The position numbers and the translations under genes are program-made. Below are positions 21,657 through 33,400 of a DNA stretch of 64,000 nt, piece by piece (within the stretch, counting starts at the first letter, position 1; each line of letters starts with the position of its first letter). The notes beneath the pieces are model-generated. The model saw nothing but the letters and a program-made list of their open reading frames with translations, made no database searches and was not told the origin of the DNA. This stretch comes from Hyaloscypha bicolor E. Its lineage: Eukaryota; Ascomycota; Leotiomycetes; Helotiales; Hyaloscyphaceae. The DNA lies in assembly GCF_002865645.1 (NCBI RefSeq), contig NW_020194692.1, positions 70,208-134,207 of the forward strand, in the 5' to 3' direction.

Positions 21657-23549
21657 ATGGCGGAAACAGGGACGATTTCCAACATCATTGGAGTCATCGG
21701 AGCAGGCACTAGAGTCTCTTTCACCCTGTTCCAGTTCGGAGCCTCGATTGGCTCGGCTGGTACAGAAGCCAGGACGATTGGTACCGAGATAACCTTGTTT
21801 TGCTCTGTCCTGAAGCAGCTACAGTCCACTTTTACCAACGCGAGGTCATTCAGACAATCGATCAGTGCAATTGATACGATCCATGAGGTTCTAGATCAGT
21901 GCCAAGAAATCTTCAAGGATATAGAGTCGATCATCGATGGGTTGCAAAAGCGCAAGGCTGCCACCCTGGAGCCGTCCTCGCAGTTCATCTCACGCGTCAG
22001 ATGGACGTCCAAGAAATCGAAGCTTCAGTTGTTGTGAACGAGACTCGAATCATGCAAAATCACGTTACATATTATGCTTACGACTTTGGACTTTGCACAG
22101 AAGATTGCAACGAGAAAGTGAGTGCAATACTTTCTTTTGGATCGTATTAGTTTGACTCACTCTTTGAATAGGCTTTCGACGATTGAGTCGCAAGAAGAAG
22201 ATGATCAAGAGGAAGCTGTCACTCAAACTTTGATCATTGCTCAACAGGCCACTATTGCCGAACTTGAGAGACTCGAAGAGGAGCAAGAATCCACGGACAT
22301 CGACCACCCCTTGTCAGCGGACGAGGAAATCAATCCAAACTCCGAGGGACAATCAGCCACGGCACCAACTCATCCATCCATTCCTCCAAGCCCAAGGAAC
22401 GAAGCAAACAGAAGATCAGCATATCTAAATGACATCCTGCTCGGTAGCAGTATCGATGCAGACCCTCGCCCCCGCAGTTTGGAGAGCAACTGGACTTCAA
22501 CGCATTCATGGCGACAATCCTCAACTTCATCGCGACAGTCTGTCTACCTTCTACAAAAGTGGACAGACCAGGGCGGCGAGAAACCTGGTACCCTTGACAC
22601 CACGTCCTCCCCGCCAATCCCAACAGAAACTGAACGTTTACGTGAATTGGAACTACAGCTTTCACAAAGCCTTCAAACTCACCAAGAACTGAAAGCCAGC
22701 TATGAGGCTCGGGAACAAGAAGCCGAAGAGACCAACCGCAAGAAGCTCAGCCAGCTGGAGAATGATTACCAATCCGCAGTACACTATGTTAAGGGCACTG
22801 AGAAGCTGCTCAAGCGTATGAAAGAGGAGTTGGCGAAATATAAAGCTGATATGAAGAAGATGGAAGCCAAAGTGATCTACGTGACAATCCAGTTGAATAA
22901 AAGTAGGGCCGACTATACGAAGATCAAGGAGGAGGCAGAAGAAGCCAAAGCGACCTACGAGGCCAGGGAAAAAGAAACCGAGAAAACCTATCGAGAAAAG
23001 TTGACTCAGCTTGAGAGCGATTACCAGTCGGCCGTACATTATGTCAAAAGCACCGAGAAGTTGCTTTGAGCGTATGTATGGTGAGCTTGCGAAACACAAG
23101 GCCGATAATACAACGTTGAAGGGGAAACTCGCTGAAGCCCGGGAGAGTTCGATAAATGCCAGCCTCCCAACCAACCTCCCCGACAGCGGTTATCCCAAGT
23201 ATGACTAGGAAGACTGGGAAGATGAGCTGTGGAAAGACGAAGACCATGACGCAAACATGAATGAGCCACGAGTGGGAACTCAGGAGAGGCCGACATTTTC
23301 CAGCATCGGCTCCGACAGTCGAACTCCAAGTAAGACTGCGACTCTCACCTGCCCAACATGGTCTCTCTGTACTTGCCAGGAATGCCAATCCCAGAAATCC
23401 CAAATCAATCCAAGATAAGACAAAGGCTTTCACTCCAGGGTATGTACATTTTTGTACTTTCTGCCAAATGAAGAGATGCAAGGCGGTCTCATGTTGAGAT
23501 TACTCCTTATCATGAAGCCGGCTACTAACGTATTCCAGACTACTTATAG
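21657..23549 (+). pseudogene. Broken STAND-type N-domain/coiled-coil gene
   Basis: The N terminus (MAETGTISNIIGVIGAGTRV, then FGASIGSAGTEARTIG) matches the fungal N-terminal domain found on many STAND/NLR-like proteins (PF17111-type, recalled). A TGA at 22035-22037 interrupts it, but the frame continues in phase (ESCKITLHIMLTTLDFAQKI) to a good intron (22118-22171). It then gives an acidic, Ser-rich region and a coiled coil from about 22640. The coil contains an internal duplication: the YEAREQEAEET and YEAREKETEKT units each run to DYQSAVHYVK. A frame jump at 23067-23069 and a TAG at 23206-23208 follow, yet EDWEDELWKD continues after the TAG. A last mini-exon would end DYL at 23549. Three lesions point to loss of function. 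No NACHT or repeat domain is present. Confidence 0.65.
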
Positions 23550-23988
23550 TATATAATAATTTCAATCAGAAGGGCTACCCTGCCAACATGGACGAACGGA
23601 CTAGGAATTTGAAAGAACGCGGAGCCATCTGACTGCCTGATGTCAGCGGCAATCCTTGGACATGCAAGCTGCGATTTCGGGCAAGTCATACCCAGATCTA
23701 ATCAAAATGTGAAACCATCGTCGTTTGGTGCCTCAATGTCCATCAACGTCATCTGCTTTGATACGTGATTTCAACGGACTGCTGCTCAGTCCTTTCAATA
23801 GATTCTGTCGCCGCTTACTTAGAAGTCTCGAGGTGTGCGATATATACAGACCCACCGTTGTATCTTCGTGTTTTCTATAGATCACAGGACGAAAATGTTC
23901 GCGTGGATTAAAAGACTTCGGATACTATGCTACAAGGCAGTACTATCAAGGAATTCTATGCATTATTATGGTATATTTAACTCCCTCC

Positions 23989-25186
23989 CTACATGCAAGC
24001 TGCGCCATCAATCCCGAGAACCTTTCCGTTGATCCATTCACCATCCTGACTTGCAAGGAAACAGACAACCCGCGCAATATCAATTGGTAGACCAACACGG
24101 TGCAAAGGACTCCATGTTGCAGCATACTGCCATCACTGTCAGCGGTTGAAGATCACTCTAGCGTCAATTTCTCTTACCTCGTCAACCTCCGCGTCGTTCA
24201 AGTTAGAACCGTTAGGAATGTACTCTCTGCAGACCTTGTGGTACATATCTGTCCTGATTCCACCTGGAGCAATGCAGTTCACAGTGATCTGCTTATCGCC
24301 CATGTCTAAAGAGGTTGTCAGTCAAGTTTCCGAGACGAATCCAGAATCAACTAACCAATGGCCATGCAACGAACGAAGGTCTCGATGGCACCTTTGCTAC
24401 CGGAGTACAATGTGTGCTTTGGCACGCCCTTCGCTTGCCCGGTAATGCTTCCCATCATGATGAGACTGCCGCCAACAGACAGGTGCTTGTACGCTTCTCT
24501 GGCAACAAAGAATTGTCCACGGGTGTTGATGCTCATGACTCGGTCATACTCCTCCTCTGTGACGTCTTTGATGTGGCCGAATGAGACAACACCGGAGTTA
24601 GAGCAGACGATGTCAAGATGTCCGAAATAAGCAACGGCTTGGGCAAACAGAGAGATAATATCCTTAACATTGGACGTATTGGCCATGACGGCGATTGCAT
24701 CGCTGCCCGAGTTCTTGATCTGAGCAACAACTTCTTCGGCCGCCTCGGCGCTGTTGGCGTAGTTGACAACAACGTTGGCTCCTCTTCTTCCCAACTCGAG
24801 AGCCATCTCTCGTCCAATCCCTCGTCCTGTCCATGAATTTAGAATCCGACATGTTTCAAGCGAGGGAAAAAAGATCACATACCTGAACCAGTCACGAGGG
24901 CGACCTTCCCGGCAAGGCTTGCAGATCCAAGTCCCAAAGGACCCCGAACTCTTGTGATTTCTGGCTCAACATGAGCGCTTCCATTTGCTGGTGCCGACAC
25001 CTCAGGAACTGCTGGAGCTGCATGTCCGTTGGAGTGACCGTTGGAGTGACCATTCAATGGGGCCTCGTCTTTTGTGTGGCCATTCAATGGGGCCTCGTCT
25101 TTTGTGTGTCCATTCAATGGGGCCTCGCCATAGGTGTGTCCATCCAATGGGGCTTCGACATTGCTGTGTCCATTTGTAGCGTCCAT
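23989..25186 (-). CDS. Tetrahydroxynaphthalene reductase (DHN-melanin)
   Basis: NADPH-dependent short-chain reductase very like 1,3,6,8-tetrahydroxynaphthalene reductase (Botrytis Brn2 / Magnaporthe 4HNR type), which makes scytalone in DHN-melanin synthesis. Four exons (introns 24827-24882, 24306-24355, 24127-24177) give 346 residues. The Rossmann motif TGSGRGIG spans intron 1. Also visible are [15 protein letters not shown], the NSG motif ([11 protein letters not shown]), the catalytic Ser in GSITGQAK, Tyr about 241 and Lys about 245 in [25 protein letters not shown], and the end [12 protein letters not shown]. The known enzymes are about 270-285 residues. Here there is an extra hydrophilic N-terminal tail of about 70 residues made of 10-residue repeats ([10 protein letters not shown]). 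All catalytic positions are kept, so the enzyme looks active. Confidence 0.9.
25051..25170 (-). repeat. 30-bp coding repeat, four units
   Basis: Four imperfect 30-bp units at 25051, 25081, 25111 and 25141 encode the N-terminal NGHTxxEAPL repeats of the melanin reductase. A 12-bp repeat encoding SNGH lies just beyond at about 25029-25050. Confidence 0.9.
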
Positions 25187-26400
25187 TTTGGCGACTTAAT
25201 TCGAGAAATATTGGATTGCAGAATCTAATTTGGGAGGTATGTCAATTGAGTGTAATAGAGAATGAAGAGAAGTCCTCGAGAAGCTCGTTCTTTTATATGA
25301 AGTTAGATTCGGCGACTTTGGTGGAGTCGAACTCTATCTATGCGGACGTTCGCCATTCGGACGTCCGCCCTCTCAACATCTCGCTCTACCAGCCACTGAA
25401 CAGCCAAGAACATCTCGTCACCCGTGCCCATCGCTATTCGGCGTACGTGTTCATCGAGAATTGTCTGTGTCTGACTGCCATGGCACCGAGTGTCAGTCCA
25501 TGCGATGCGATGCGATGGATGCATCCGTAGTCTACATCCCTCCTTTCCGGCTCGCTTAGCGGTCCTGGCTTGGCGCGGGCTCGTGGCTCAACGGATCACC
25601 ATCGCATTCGGACTCTTTATTTCAGGTTGAGTGCAATCAATTTCGGAAAGCTCTTCATGTGAAGTGAGAGCTTTCATCGCAATCAAGTACTGTAATGGCA
25701 AAGTGCCTCCCTCCGAAGTCAGGGTCCAGAATTCGATGTTTCGTTTCATCCGAGTCAGCGAACCATCCACTAAAATGCACCGCCATTGCAGTCCCTCGCT
25801 AAGCGGCAGGTTTCGCATGCTACCGTTTTAACCTTACTGGACCCTGGGGACGGGCTGCACGGACGGATCCGGATCTGATGCACAGATCGGCGGGCCGGAA
25901 ATCTGTCTTGTCTTGGGGAACCCGACCACACCTTACCCAGTGTACCCACAGACGTCGAGCTCATTTCATGCGTCCCCTTTGCGAAGCACTCATGGAGCTA
26001 TGCAGGAGATTAGTGTCCCTGTGGACTTCTGAGCGAGAGCCGAGAGCGCGAGAGCCGAGCGCTTCCATGTGTCTTTGAAGCAGCGACTTGTCTGATTCTC
26101 ACGACTCAACACCGAGAGTCCTCGGGACCTGCATTGTTCGAGAACTTCCACAACCCAACTCGCATCGCTCTTCGGCGTCTTGATGAAAGCCGACATTTAC
26201 AATCTCAGTGAATTTGGGATGCGTCAAACTGGCCTCTTACCACATGCGAAGGTCACGAGGCTCAACTGTCAAGGAAGTCCTTGAATCCAAATTTAGGTGT
26301 TGATATCATGATATATGCCCCTCGTGTCCTTTTCAACCTTGCAACAAGAAGTTTCTTGTATCATACTTTTCTTGTCCTAGTCAGTATCAATATTTCCATT
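25187..26400. other. Divergent intergenic region
   Basis: About 1.2 kb between the melanin reductase (minus) and the cupredoxin gene (plus), so it includes both promoters. No coding gene was recognised. Low-complexity strings (atgcgatgcgatg) occur near 25500. Confidence 0.5.
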
Positions 26401-27221
26401 ATGCAGATTCAACGGGTCCCTTTCTTGGCAGCATTAGCGCTTCTGTCGCTGCTGCAGTTGTCTTCCGCAGGTTCGTTCCTCCGCTCAATAGCAGGCCGAG
26501 AGGCCCTGAGCCAGCCGGAGGTCTCTACTGAGCCTCTTGCCTTCCGTCGATCTCACCCCTTGCCCCTCATCTCGCACTATCCCGTACAAGAAGGCACTGA
26601 CACCATCCCCAGCCAAATCTGCAACCAAAGGCGCCACAAGCACAGCACCCAAAGCCACGGAATCTGCCCCTGCCTCCGGGACCACAAAGTCGAAAATAAT
26701 CGCCATAACCGTCGGCTCCCCCACCGTCAACAAATCCCTCGTCTTCGTACCCGCCGACGTAAAAGCAAACCCAGGCGACATCCTGCAGTTCCAGTTCTCG
26801 CAGATAAACCACACCGTCACGCAATCCACGTTCGCGGAGCCATGCCAGCCGATCCAAGCATCAGACCCGACCGCGGCTGGGATCCATAGCGGCTTCGTGC
26901 CGGTGACGGCTGGTGCAAGCACGGTCACGACGTTTGATGTCCCGGTGAATGATACGAAGTCGATATTCATTTATTGTGCGCAGGGCCCGCACTGTCAGTT
27001 GGGGATGGTGATGGCTGTTAATGCGTGCGTCGCTTCCCTCCCTCCCGATCATCCCCCCTCGTACAAATAATCTAATGAAACTCAACAGAAATGGAAACGA
27101 AACACTCGCAGCATACAAATCTGCAGCAGCGAAGGCAGAGAAGAACGTCCCTGCTGCTAACTGCAAGGGCGGCGTGATGGGCTCCATACCTGCTGCGGAC
27201 GCGGTGCCTCCTCCTGTGTAA
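26401..27221 (+). CDS. Secreted cupredoxin-domain protein
   Basis: Small extracellular protein of the fungal serine-rich cupredoxin family, a blue-copper-like fold often expressed at the cell surface. ATG 26401 gives a signal peptide (MQIQRVPFLAALALLSLLQL). The most plausible first intron is 26471-26612 (branch CTGAC, acceptor CCCCAG), which restores frame. Then come a Ser/Thr/Ala spacer and the cupredoxin core: ITVGSPTVNKSLVFVPADV, NPGDILQFQF, NHTVTQSTFAEPCQP, GIHSGFVPV and FIYCAQGPHCQLGMVMAVN. The His in NHTV, Cys in FIYC, His in GPHC and Met in GMVM match copper-ligand positions. A second intron (27025-27088) leads to the end at 27221. Total length is about 203 residues. No GPI signal was seen. 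Confidence 0.8.
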
Positions 27222-27461
27222 GAATTTGAAGATGCATGTGGAGTCCGGCGTAAGTGCAAGAACAGAAGTTGAGCGGGACTCACGAACAAGGGAACTGGAA
27301 AAATTCTCGGTGCGATATAGATATTTTCTAACTCTTTTTTCTATTCTTTCGAGACTATCTCCTCTTTGTTCGTGTGTATTCGATCGAGGAGTAGAACAAG
27401 TATGACTCCCAGAACTTCTATGCCCTGGTGCATTTCCGATGATCAAGGGGTCTATTTCGCA

Positions 27462-29410
27462 TCACCTGACGGACTTCAGCTTAACGAAAAGAGGTGCCTT
27501 GTCAATAATCAACGAATACATCTTCATATCAAGCCAGTTCTTGCTCTCTACGCAAAGCTCAAGATCAAAACTGTCACAGTCAGCTCCTCCCGTTCCCACT
27601 CCTCGGGGCACTCACTTCCAGAACAGCCTTCCAAGAACAAGCCTCATATAAACCATCGCAAAACTATTCCACCAAGTCAGCTTCTCGTTCAACATTAGAA
27701 ATGAGGACTCTCACATCTGTCCGATGCAATTCCGCGGCCCTATGGCAAACGGGTTGACAAGACCAAGATTATCGCCTTCGTACTCCTTGTCTCCTAGCCA
27801 GCGCTCAGGAACGAAGAACTCGACGTCTTTCCATGCTGGTGCGTAGTGTCCTGCTGCATATCTGTAGACGCCGACTCGAATCTATCAACACTCTTCAGCA
27901 AACAGCATGAATTTGATTCTTGAGAGGGAGCACATACATCTCCCGGAATGTGGTCACCGCAGATCGTGTTCCCGCCAGGATTTGTGATTCTCCTGGTCGT
28001 TTCTGGTGCGGGGTGGCTGAGTCTCATAGACTCGTTGATGACAGCGTTTAGGTATTTGAGGTTGTTTATTGCTGGGCCCTTGATTTCCTCTTCGGTTTTG
28101 AAGGAGGAGCGTATTTCCTTGGTTAGGATCTGAAGCTTTGAAGGGTTCTGGAGGAGATGGTAGATCATAGCCTGGAGAGTTGGTTAGTGTTAAGGTGTCA
28201 AATCACAAGGGGCAATCCGTGTCTTACAGAGAGAGCAGAAGCAGACGTATCGCTCCCGGCAATGTTGAGGTCGTTGCTGACAACTGCCATCTCACCTTGA
28301 CTGAGGCCCTTCTGACTGCCGATCTTTTTGGACATGATAGAGACCCTGATTTCAGTCAGCGTCGGCTCTAACCTTTCCACCTTCGCAGTCTACGAAGGAG
28401 ATTGAAACCTACAAATCCTCGACTTCATTTTCACCCTTCTTGCCTGCGTTTCGCCTGGCTTCATGACCCTCGAACAGTCCTGCGAAGATCTTCCTCCGGA
28501 TAGGAAAACTGGGAGGCTCCCCAAAACACTTGTACAGTTGCCTGCCCAAGAAGAATGGGCCTAGCGCTGCTCGCCTGGCTGAGGTTACGAGGAGATCATG
28601 GTTTTGAGATGCTATTTCTGGAAGTGTAGTGGTTTGACTTCCAAGTCAGCATTGTCATTTTGGAGTGGGGTTGATACTCACAGGGCGTGGAATGAATCTC
28701 CGAAAGTGAGATGTGCCACCGTATCGAAGCCAATACAACCCAGCCACCAGGTCATGTCAATTGGTTTCCCAACTGGTTGTTCTTTTAATCTTTTGATGAA
28801 GAGCGTAGTGTAGTCCTGCAAGAAGGGTTCTCGCTCCCGAACGGCCTTGTCGCTGAACGCAACTCCGAGAATCTTTCGAAGCCTAGAATGGTCGGCGTCA
28901 TTTGGGTTGTTGAAGATTCCGCCAATACGACTCGGTGGTGTAAATTTATATTTGCCAAGCTGTTTGCCTCCCGAAGCTCGGTGAGAGCTATATATATCCC
29001 TCTCGGCGACCTCGCTGACGTAGGATAATTCGTACGGACCGACTCGCACGATCTGAAAGGATTTGAGATTTGAAAAACTTTAGTTCAGAGAATGGGGAGC
29101 TCACTGGCCCGTATTGATTGTGCAGTTCCGACATTTTGGAAGCCTTTGCACCTACAATAGCATAGTATGCGGAAGGGAGCGCTGTTGCTGCCCATAACTT
29201 TGGGCCAGGATATTTGGATATTGGATGGAAATGAAGTCTGTATACTACGACCGTCAGGATGCAAACGGCTGTCTAAAACTCTGTTAGTATGGCTTTTCGT
29301 CTTTTCGATCGATGATGTTCCAAGTTTCGGGGAACCCTTACCAACCCAGCCAGATATTGTCCTACCTGCACAACTGACAGGGATCGGGGTTGAAAGGAAA
29401 TAGACGCCAT
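27462..29410 (-). CDS. Cytochrome P450 monooxygenase
   Basis: Membrane-bound haem monooxygenase. ATG 29410 opens a short N-terminal exon (intron 29273-29341), followed by the proline-rich hinge HPISKYPGPKLW. After intron 29053-29104 comes IVRVGPYELSYVSEVAERDIY. Later parts are DHSRLRKILGVAFSD, the I-helix AGSDTSAS, the K-helix ESMR, FVPERW and the haem loop NPFAIGPRNCIG with its Cys ligand. Two small C-terminal exons give MRLVLGRLFW and end at TGA 27462-27464. About nine exons join with frame kept throughout; one intron (after SFHAL, about 44 nt) uses an unusual GGAAG acceptor. It resembles CYP65-like enzymes of fungal secondary metabolism (tentative). It is convergent with the cupredoxin gene and its substrate is unknown. 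Confidence 0.85.
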
Positions 29411-30454
29411 GTTGAAGATAGCGAAAGTGTGTCAATGGTCGAAGAAGTTCAGATCTCGTTTCGAGGAATGACCTGGTTATCAGGATCTCCGTTGCACCAC
29501 ATCAGCACTGAATTTGAGCTACGGGGTCGGCGCCCCTGGAAGTATATACGTCGTGCTCGATCGTGAAATTGAAACGCGGTAATTCGTATCCTATCGGTGT
29601 TTAAAAGCGAAAACAGTCCGATAGGTGGTTTGCCGTGTCTAGTGCTGACTCCGCGACGCAAGCTGCGGGTCCCAAGGAGTTCGAGCAGTTGCCGAATGAG
29701 GGCATTGACTGTTGCGATTCAAAGGTGGAATTCTCAAACCAAACAAGTTGCCCCGAGGGATCTCCTGTGCCGAAGCTTCGTTATTTGGTGATGATGGAGT
29801 TTCGCAATATGCGAGAAGGGCATCGTTGAGAATTGCTACTCTCCAGAAGGGGAAGAGAAACCCGTGAGTGACACTGACTGCAAAGCATTTATCGTGGATT
29901 TGTCAGTGTTTATTGATCTAGAACCTTTAATTTATGAGCGATCTTGATTCCCATAAGCAGTTTAAATGTGGAAAGTTCCTGCGGTGGAAAGACTCGGCTC
30001 TCACCGCTAGACAGAAGTGGAGCATCACCTGGGGACAGGGAAAGGAGTTCAGGTGGCACTTGATTCTCATTTGGTTCGTGCCGCCTACTGCCAGTCTGGC
30101 GCACGAAAGCAAGATAACGCCCCATCTAGTCCGAATTGCATAATCAAGTATTCTTGAGAAAACCCTCAGCAAAGCCCACCAGTTTGCCCATTGCTCTCGA
30201 TGAGAATATGCCAAACTCATACCAATCTTGCCCGCACCAATCAAAGAAGTCATAAATGCAAAGAAAAGCCGCGTAGGCAGAATAATTAGCAATCCCAAAG
30301 TACGCCCGCATGCCATAAAGTACGCCTTTTTTGCGCCAGAGCTATCCCCAGGCGTCCAAGCCAGTTTATGTTTTGATTCCCCATTCGCTGCCGACGCCAA
30401 GCAAAACCACGAGAAGCAAAGCAAAGTCGTAAATTCGTTGCGAGTGAAGAGATA
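29411..30454. other. Intergenic between P450 and USP
   Basis: Upstream region of the P450 and 3' flank of the deubiquitinase. A minus-strand frame at 29927-30424 with hydrophobic stretches overlaps it, but it has no recognisable domain and may be chance. Confidence 0.4.
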
Positions 30455-33400
30455 TCATAGTGCTGCATCGTCGTCAGCTGGGCCGAGTTCGGCGACACTG
30501 TCCATGGGCTCGGATGAACCGTCGTAGTCTCCTTCTGAGCCGTCCCAGTCTGCAACAATTAGCGGTAGTTAACAAGTTGGGTATGCGGATATGCTTACCA
30601 GAAACCTCCTCATCAGCCTCCTCAACCATAATCTTCTTGATCGCTGGAAGAACAGCTAGATAGTCGTCAGCTACAATTTGGAAGAGAAAGGGTGGCTGAA
30701 CAACTTACAGACAGACATCTCAGCGAATCGACGTGTCAGGTTATCCTTGCTGTCGAAATCGAAGAACTCTTGGCAAGCCTCGATCACAGTCTGGATATTT
30801 GCCAGCATTGCTCTGACCACCGTTTGACGTGGTTGAACATAGGTGTTTTGCAGGTAATCAAGACATGCAACTCCCAATTTTTGACCAACTTGCATCATCA
30901 CCTTGATCTTTTCGCCCTCGTTTTCGTCCTCCAACACTGTGATTTCGATAGCGTCAGAGGTAGGCCTGAGTATGAACTCCTGAAGGAAGTCCTCCGTGTC
31001 AGCCCGAACGATAGTATCGTAGTACGTCAGCAGACCCGGGCCCCACTGGGTGGCCTGCTCAAGAAAGAACCTGTAGACTTCCTCTTTCTCCATATCGCTA
31101 TGATCGTACTGCAGTTGCATGACCTCCTTGAAGAATTGTAGAAACTCCTTCCCCTCTGTGTTGTCAAGATGAGTCGCAACCTTGGTAACATGCATAACCA
31201 TGTTTACGAGAGCTCTAGGCTCTCTCGAGTGTTGACAATAGGTCAGAGCTGCTTTGAGGAAGGGGCCACAAGGAGCTGAAGAGACAGTTCTTCTGATGCC
31301 ATGGGTGATGGCTGCGAAGATGTTGAGGTCCAACGACTCCGGCCAATCAAGAAGGGCAATGATGAGAGCCTCTGTATCATAGTCATTCTGATGGATTTGG
31401 ACAAGCTTTTCGACCACGATGTGGGCATTATTTCTTGTCCAGTGCTGCAGCAGCAAATGGCGCTCACTGACCGAAAGTGGAATCGGCATGTTATTCATCG
31501 CAATATCAATTCGGTCATCGTCATCGGCAACGGTGTCAATCGAGGCATCGCAAGTATCGACGAGCCTGTATAGAAGTGTAATCACACTCTCGAATGACAC
31601 TGGGCGTGTCGCAATCCGCTTAGAGATGATATTGAGCATCCTCGAATACTGAGGGCTGATTGGCAACTGCACGTCTGCACTGACCATCTCTAGTGTGCGG
31701 CGAAGGTAGCCAGCATCTAAAAGCAGAGTCGCTTCGCACTTTCCCATCTTAGCGATACTAGCGAGGAGGCCAAAGTACTCGGGCCAAGCACGACAATTGG
31801 AGTGGAATATGTCCCAAAGTCTGTTGACGGCTTTCACAACCCGCTGGATCAATTGTGGGTCGCTTCCTTCCAATTCATCGGCGTCTACCTCGTCATCATC
31901 GCCAAAGCCATATGCGTACGGCGCATCCGCATTGACTTTGTTCAGAGCGGCAATAATCGATGCAGCGATTTCGTTCCGGACTAAGGCATCAGGGTTTCGG
32001 AGAAGTAACATACGAAGAGTCTCGGGAAGATCACAGTACCACTCTAGATAGTCGCGGCTGCATTCTGCGCATTGATGACAGATGTGACGTAGTGCTACCA
32101 TGAAAGTTGGAAAATCCGGAAGATCCTTGGTTCGAGCGATGACTTGATCTAGGTGATTGAGCGAAGCAGTCAAAGCGAGCTTTTCCAGAGTATGCGATTG
32201 AGAGCATTGACCACCATTGATCTGTTTGACATGGGAGAGCATCTTCGTAACAAAGTTGGCATGTGACGGATCGTATAGACAGTACTTGCGCATCAAAAGC
32301 TCGTTCTCCATAGCGATGTGATTGGACAGTCGAGAGGGTATTGGTAAGCGTAACGGACTTGCCAATCCTGAGCGTTCCAAGCCTTGCTTCTGTACTGCAA
32401 GCTCCGAAGATCGCTGGTAGAACAACATGTATGCACTCCAGCTCTTGTCGTACTGGATGTTGCCTCCGTCGACGGGGCCGCGGTAGTCTGGACCTCCAAA
32501 GCAACTATTCTCCATCTGATTCGGGTCCCACGGGGTGACACAGTCATCATTGAACTCAATCCAATTCTCCTTGACTCCGTTTGATGGTCTCTCGCGGATG
32601 AAAGAATAATAGTGACCTGACTCTGCGGTTCCAGAATGAACAAGGATGCCCACTAGCTCAAAGATATCTTCTGGCGTCTCCTCGGGATTGTCCATCAGGT
32701 GCTCCACTTTGTAAGGCCTCATGTCAATCTTCGTTGGGAAGGAGAAATGGTCATTGATCTTGCTGCGTTGGAGAGTTCGTAGATTAAAGTCGAATCGCTT
32801 CAAATGGAAGATCAGATTGTCTGGAATGTCTTTCAGACATGCCCTATCGAATTAAATTAGCTTTGGTGAACTTGAAAGACCAAAAATGATAGGTACCTCT
32901 TAACGGCATCGACGTGGCGGTCACAGCCAGAACATTTGTATTTGTTATCTAAACCATTAGTTTGTTTTCAAACAATCATCCGGGAATTCTCACCTCCTTC
33001 CATGATCTCACCATCGACATAAGCTTGAAGACTTTCTTGAAGACTGCTCTTCCCCTTGATGTCACATTGAATAGCGGAGAACGGTTCCAAACGTTCAGAG
33101 ATGTGCGAGCATTCCTTCGACTTGACCTGTTGCACAAGCTGGCCGCCATAGAAAGATCTAAATTTGCGCTTTGCATCTGGAGCCAATATTTGACTCTCCC
33201 AGCGATCAAAGAGCAAATTATAGAATTCGTCCACATCCATCTGGACAGTAACATCAATTTGAGTTTCCTCATAGGTTCGAATAGAGTTGGCAAGGTTTGC
33301 GGGGTCAACAAATCGTCGATAACTATTTTGCATGTAGCTGAATAGGTTTTGTGTTTCGGAAAGAAGCTTTTGAGATGCTCCACCGTCAGCCACATGAGCA

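Noticed and set aside
22662..23174. 170-codon hydrophobic minus-strand frame
   Set aside because: Antisense of the coiled-coil region; Lys/Glu codons read backwards give Phe/Leu.
2503..23549. RIP as the cause of the pseudogenes
   Set aside because: Transitions dominate, but several are at CpG or CpC rather than CpA, and no duplicated copy is visible in the window. It remains undecided.
2503..29410. A single secondary-metabolite cluster (KAS, methyltransferase, P450, UstYa, tyrosinase, reductase)
   Set aside because: No PKS, NRPS, terpene synthase or cluster regulator is present. The KAS is the single-domain FAS II type and the loci are spread and partly dead, so clustering is not supported.
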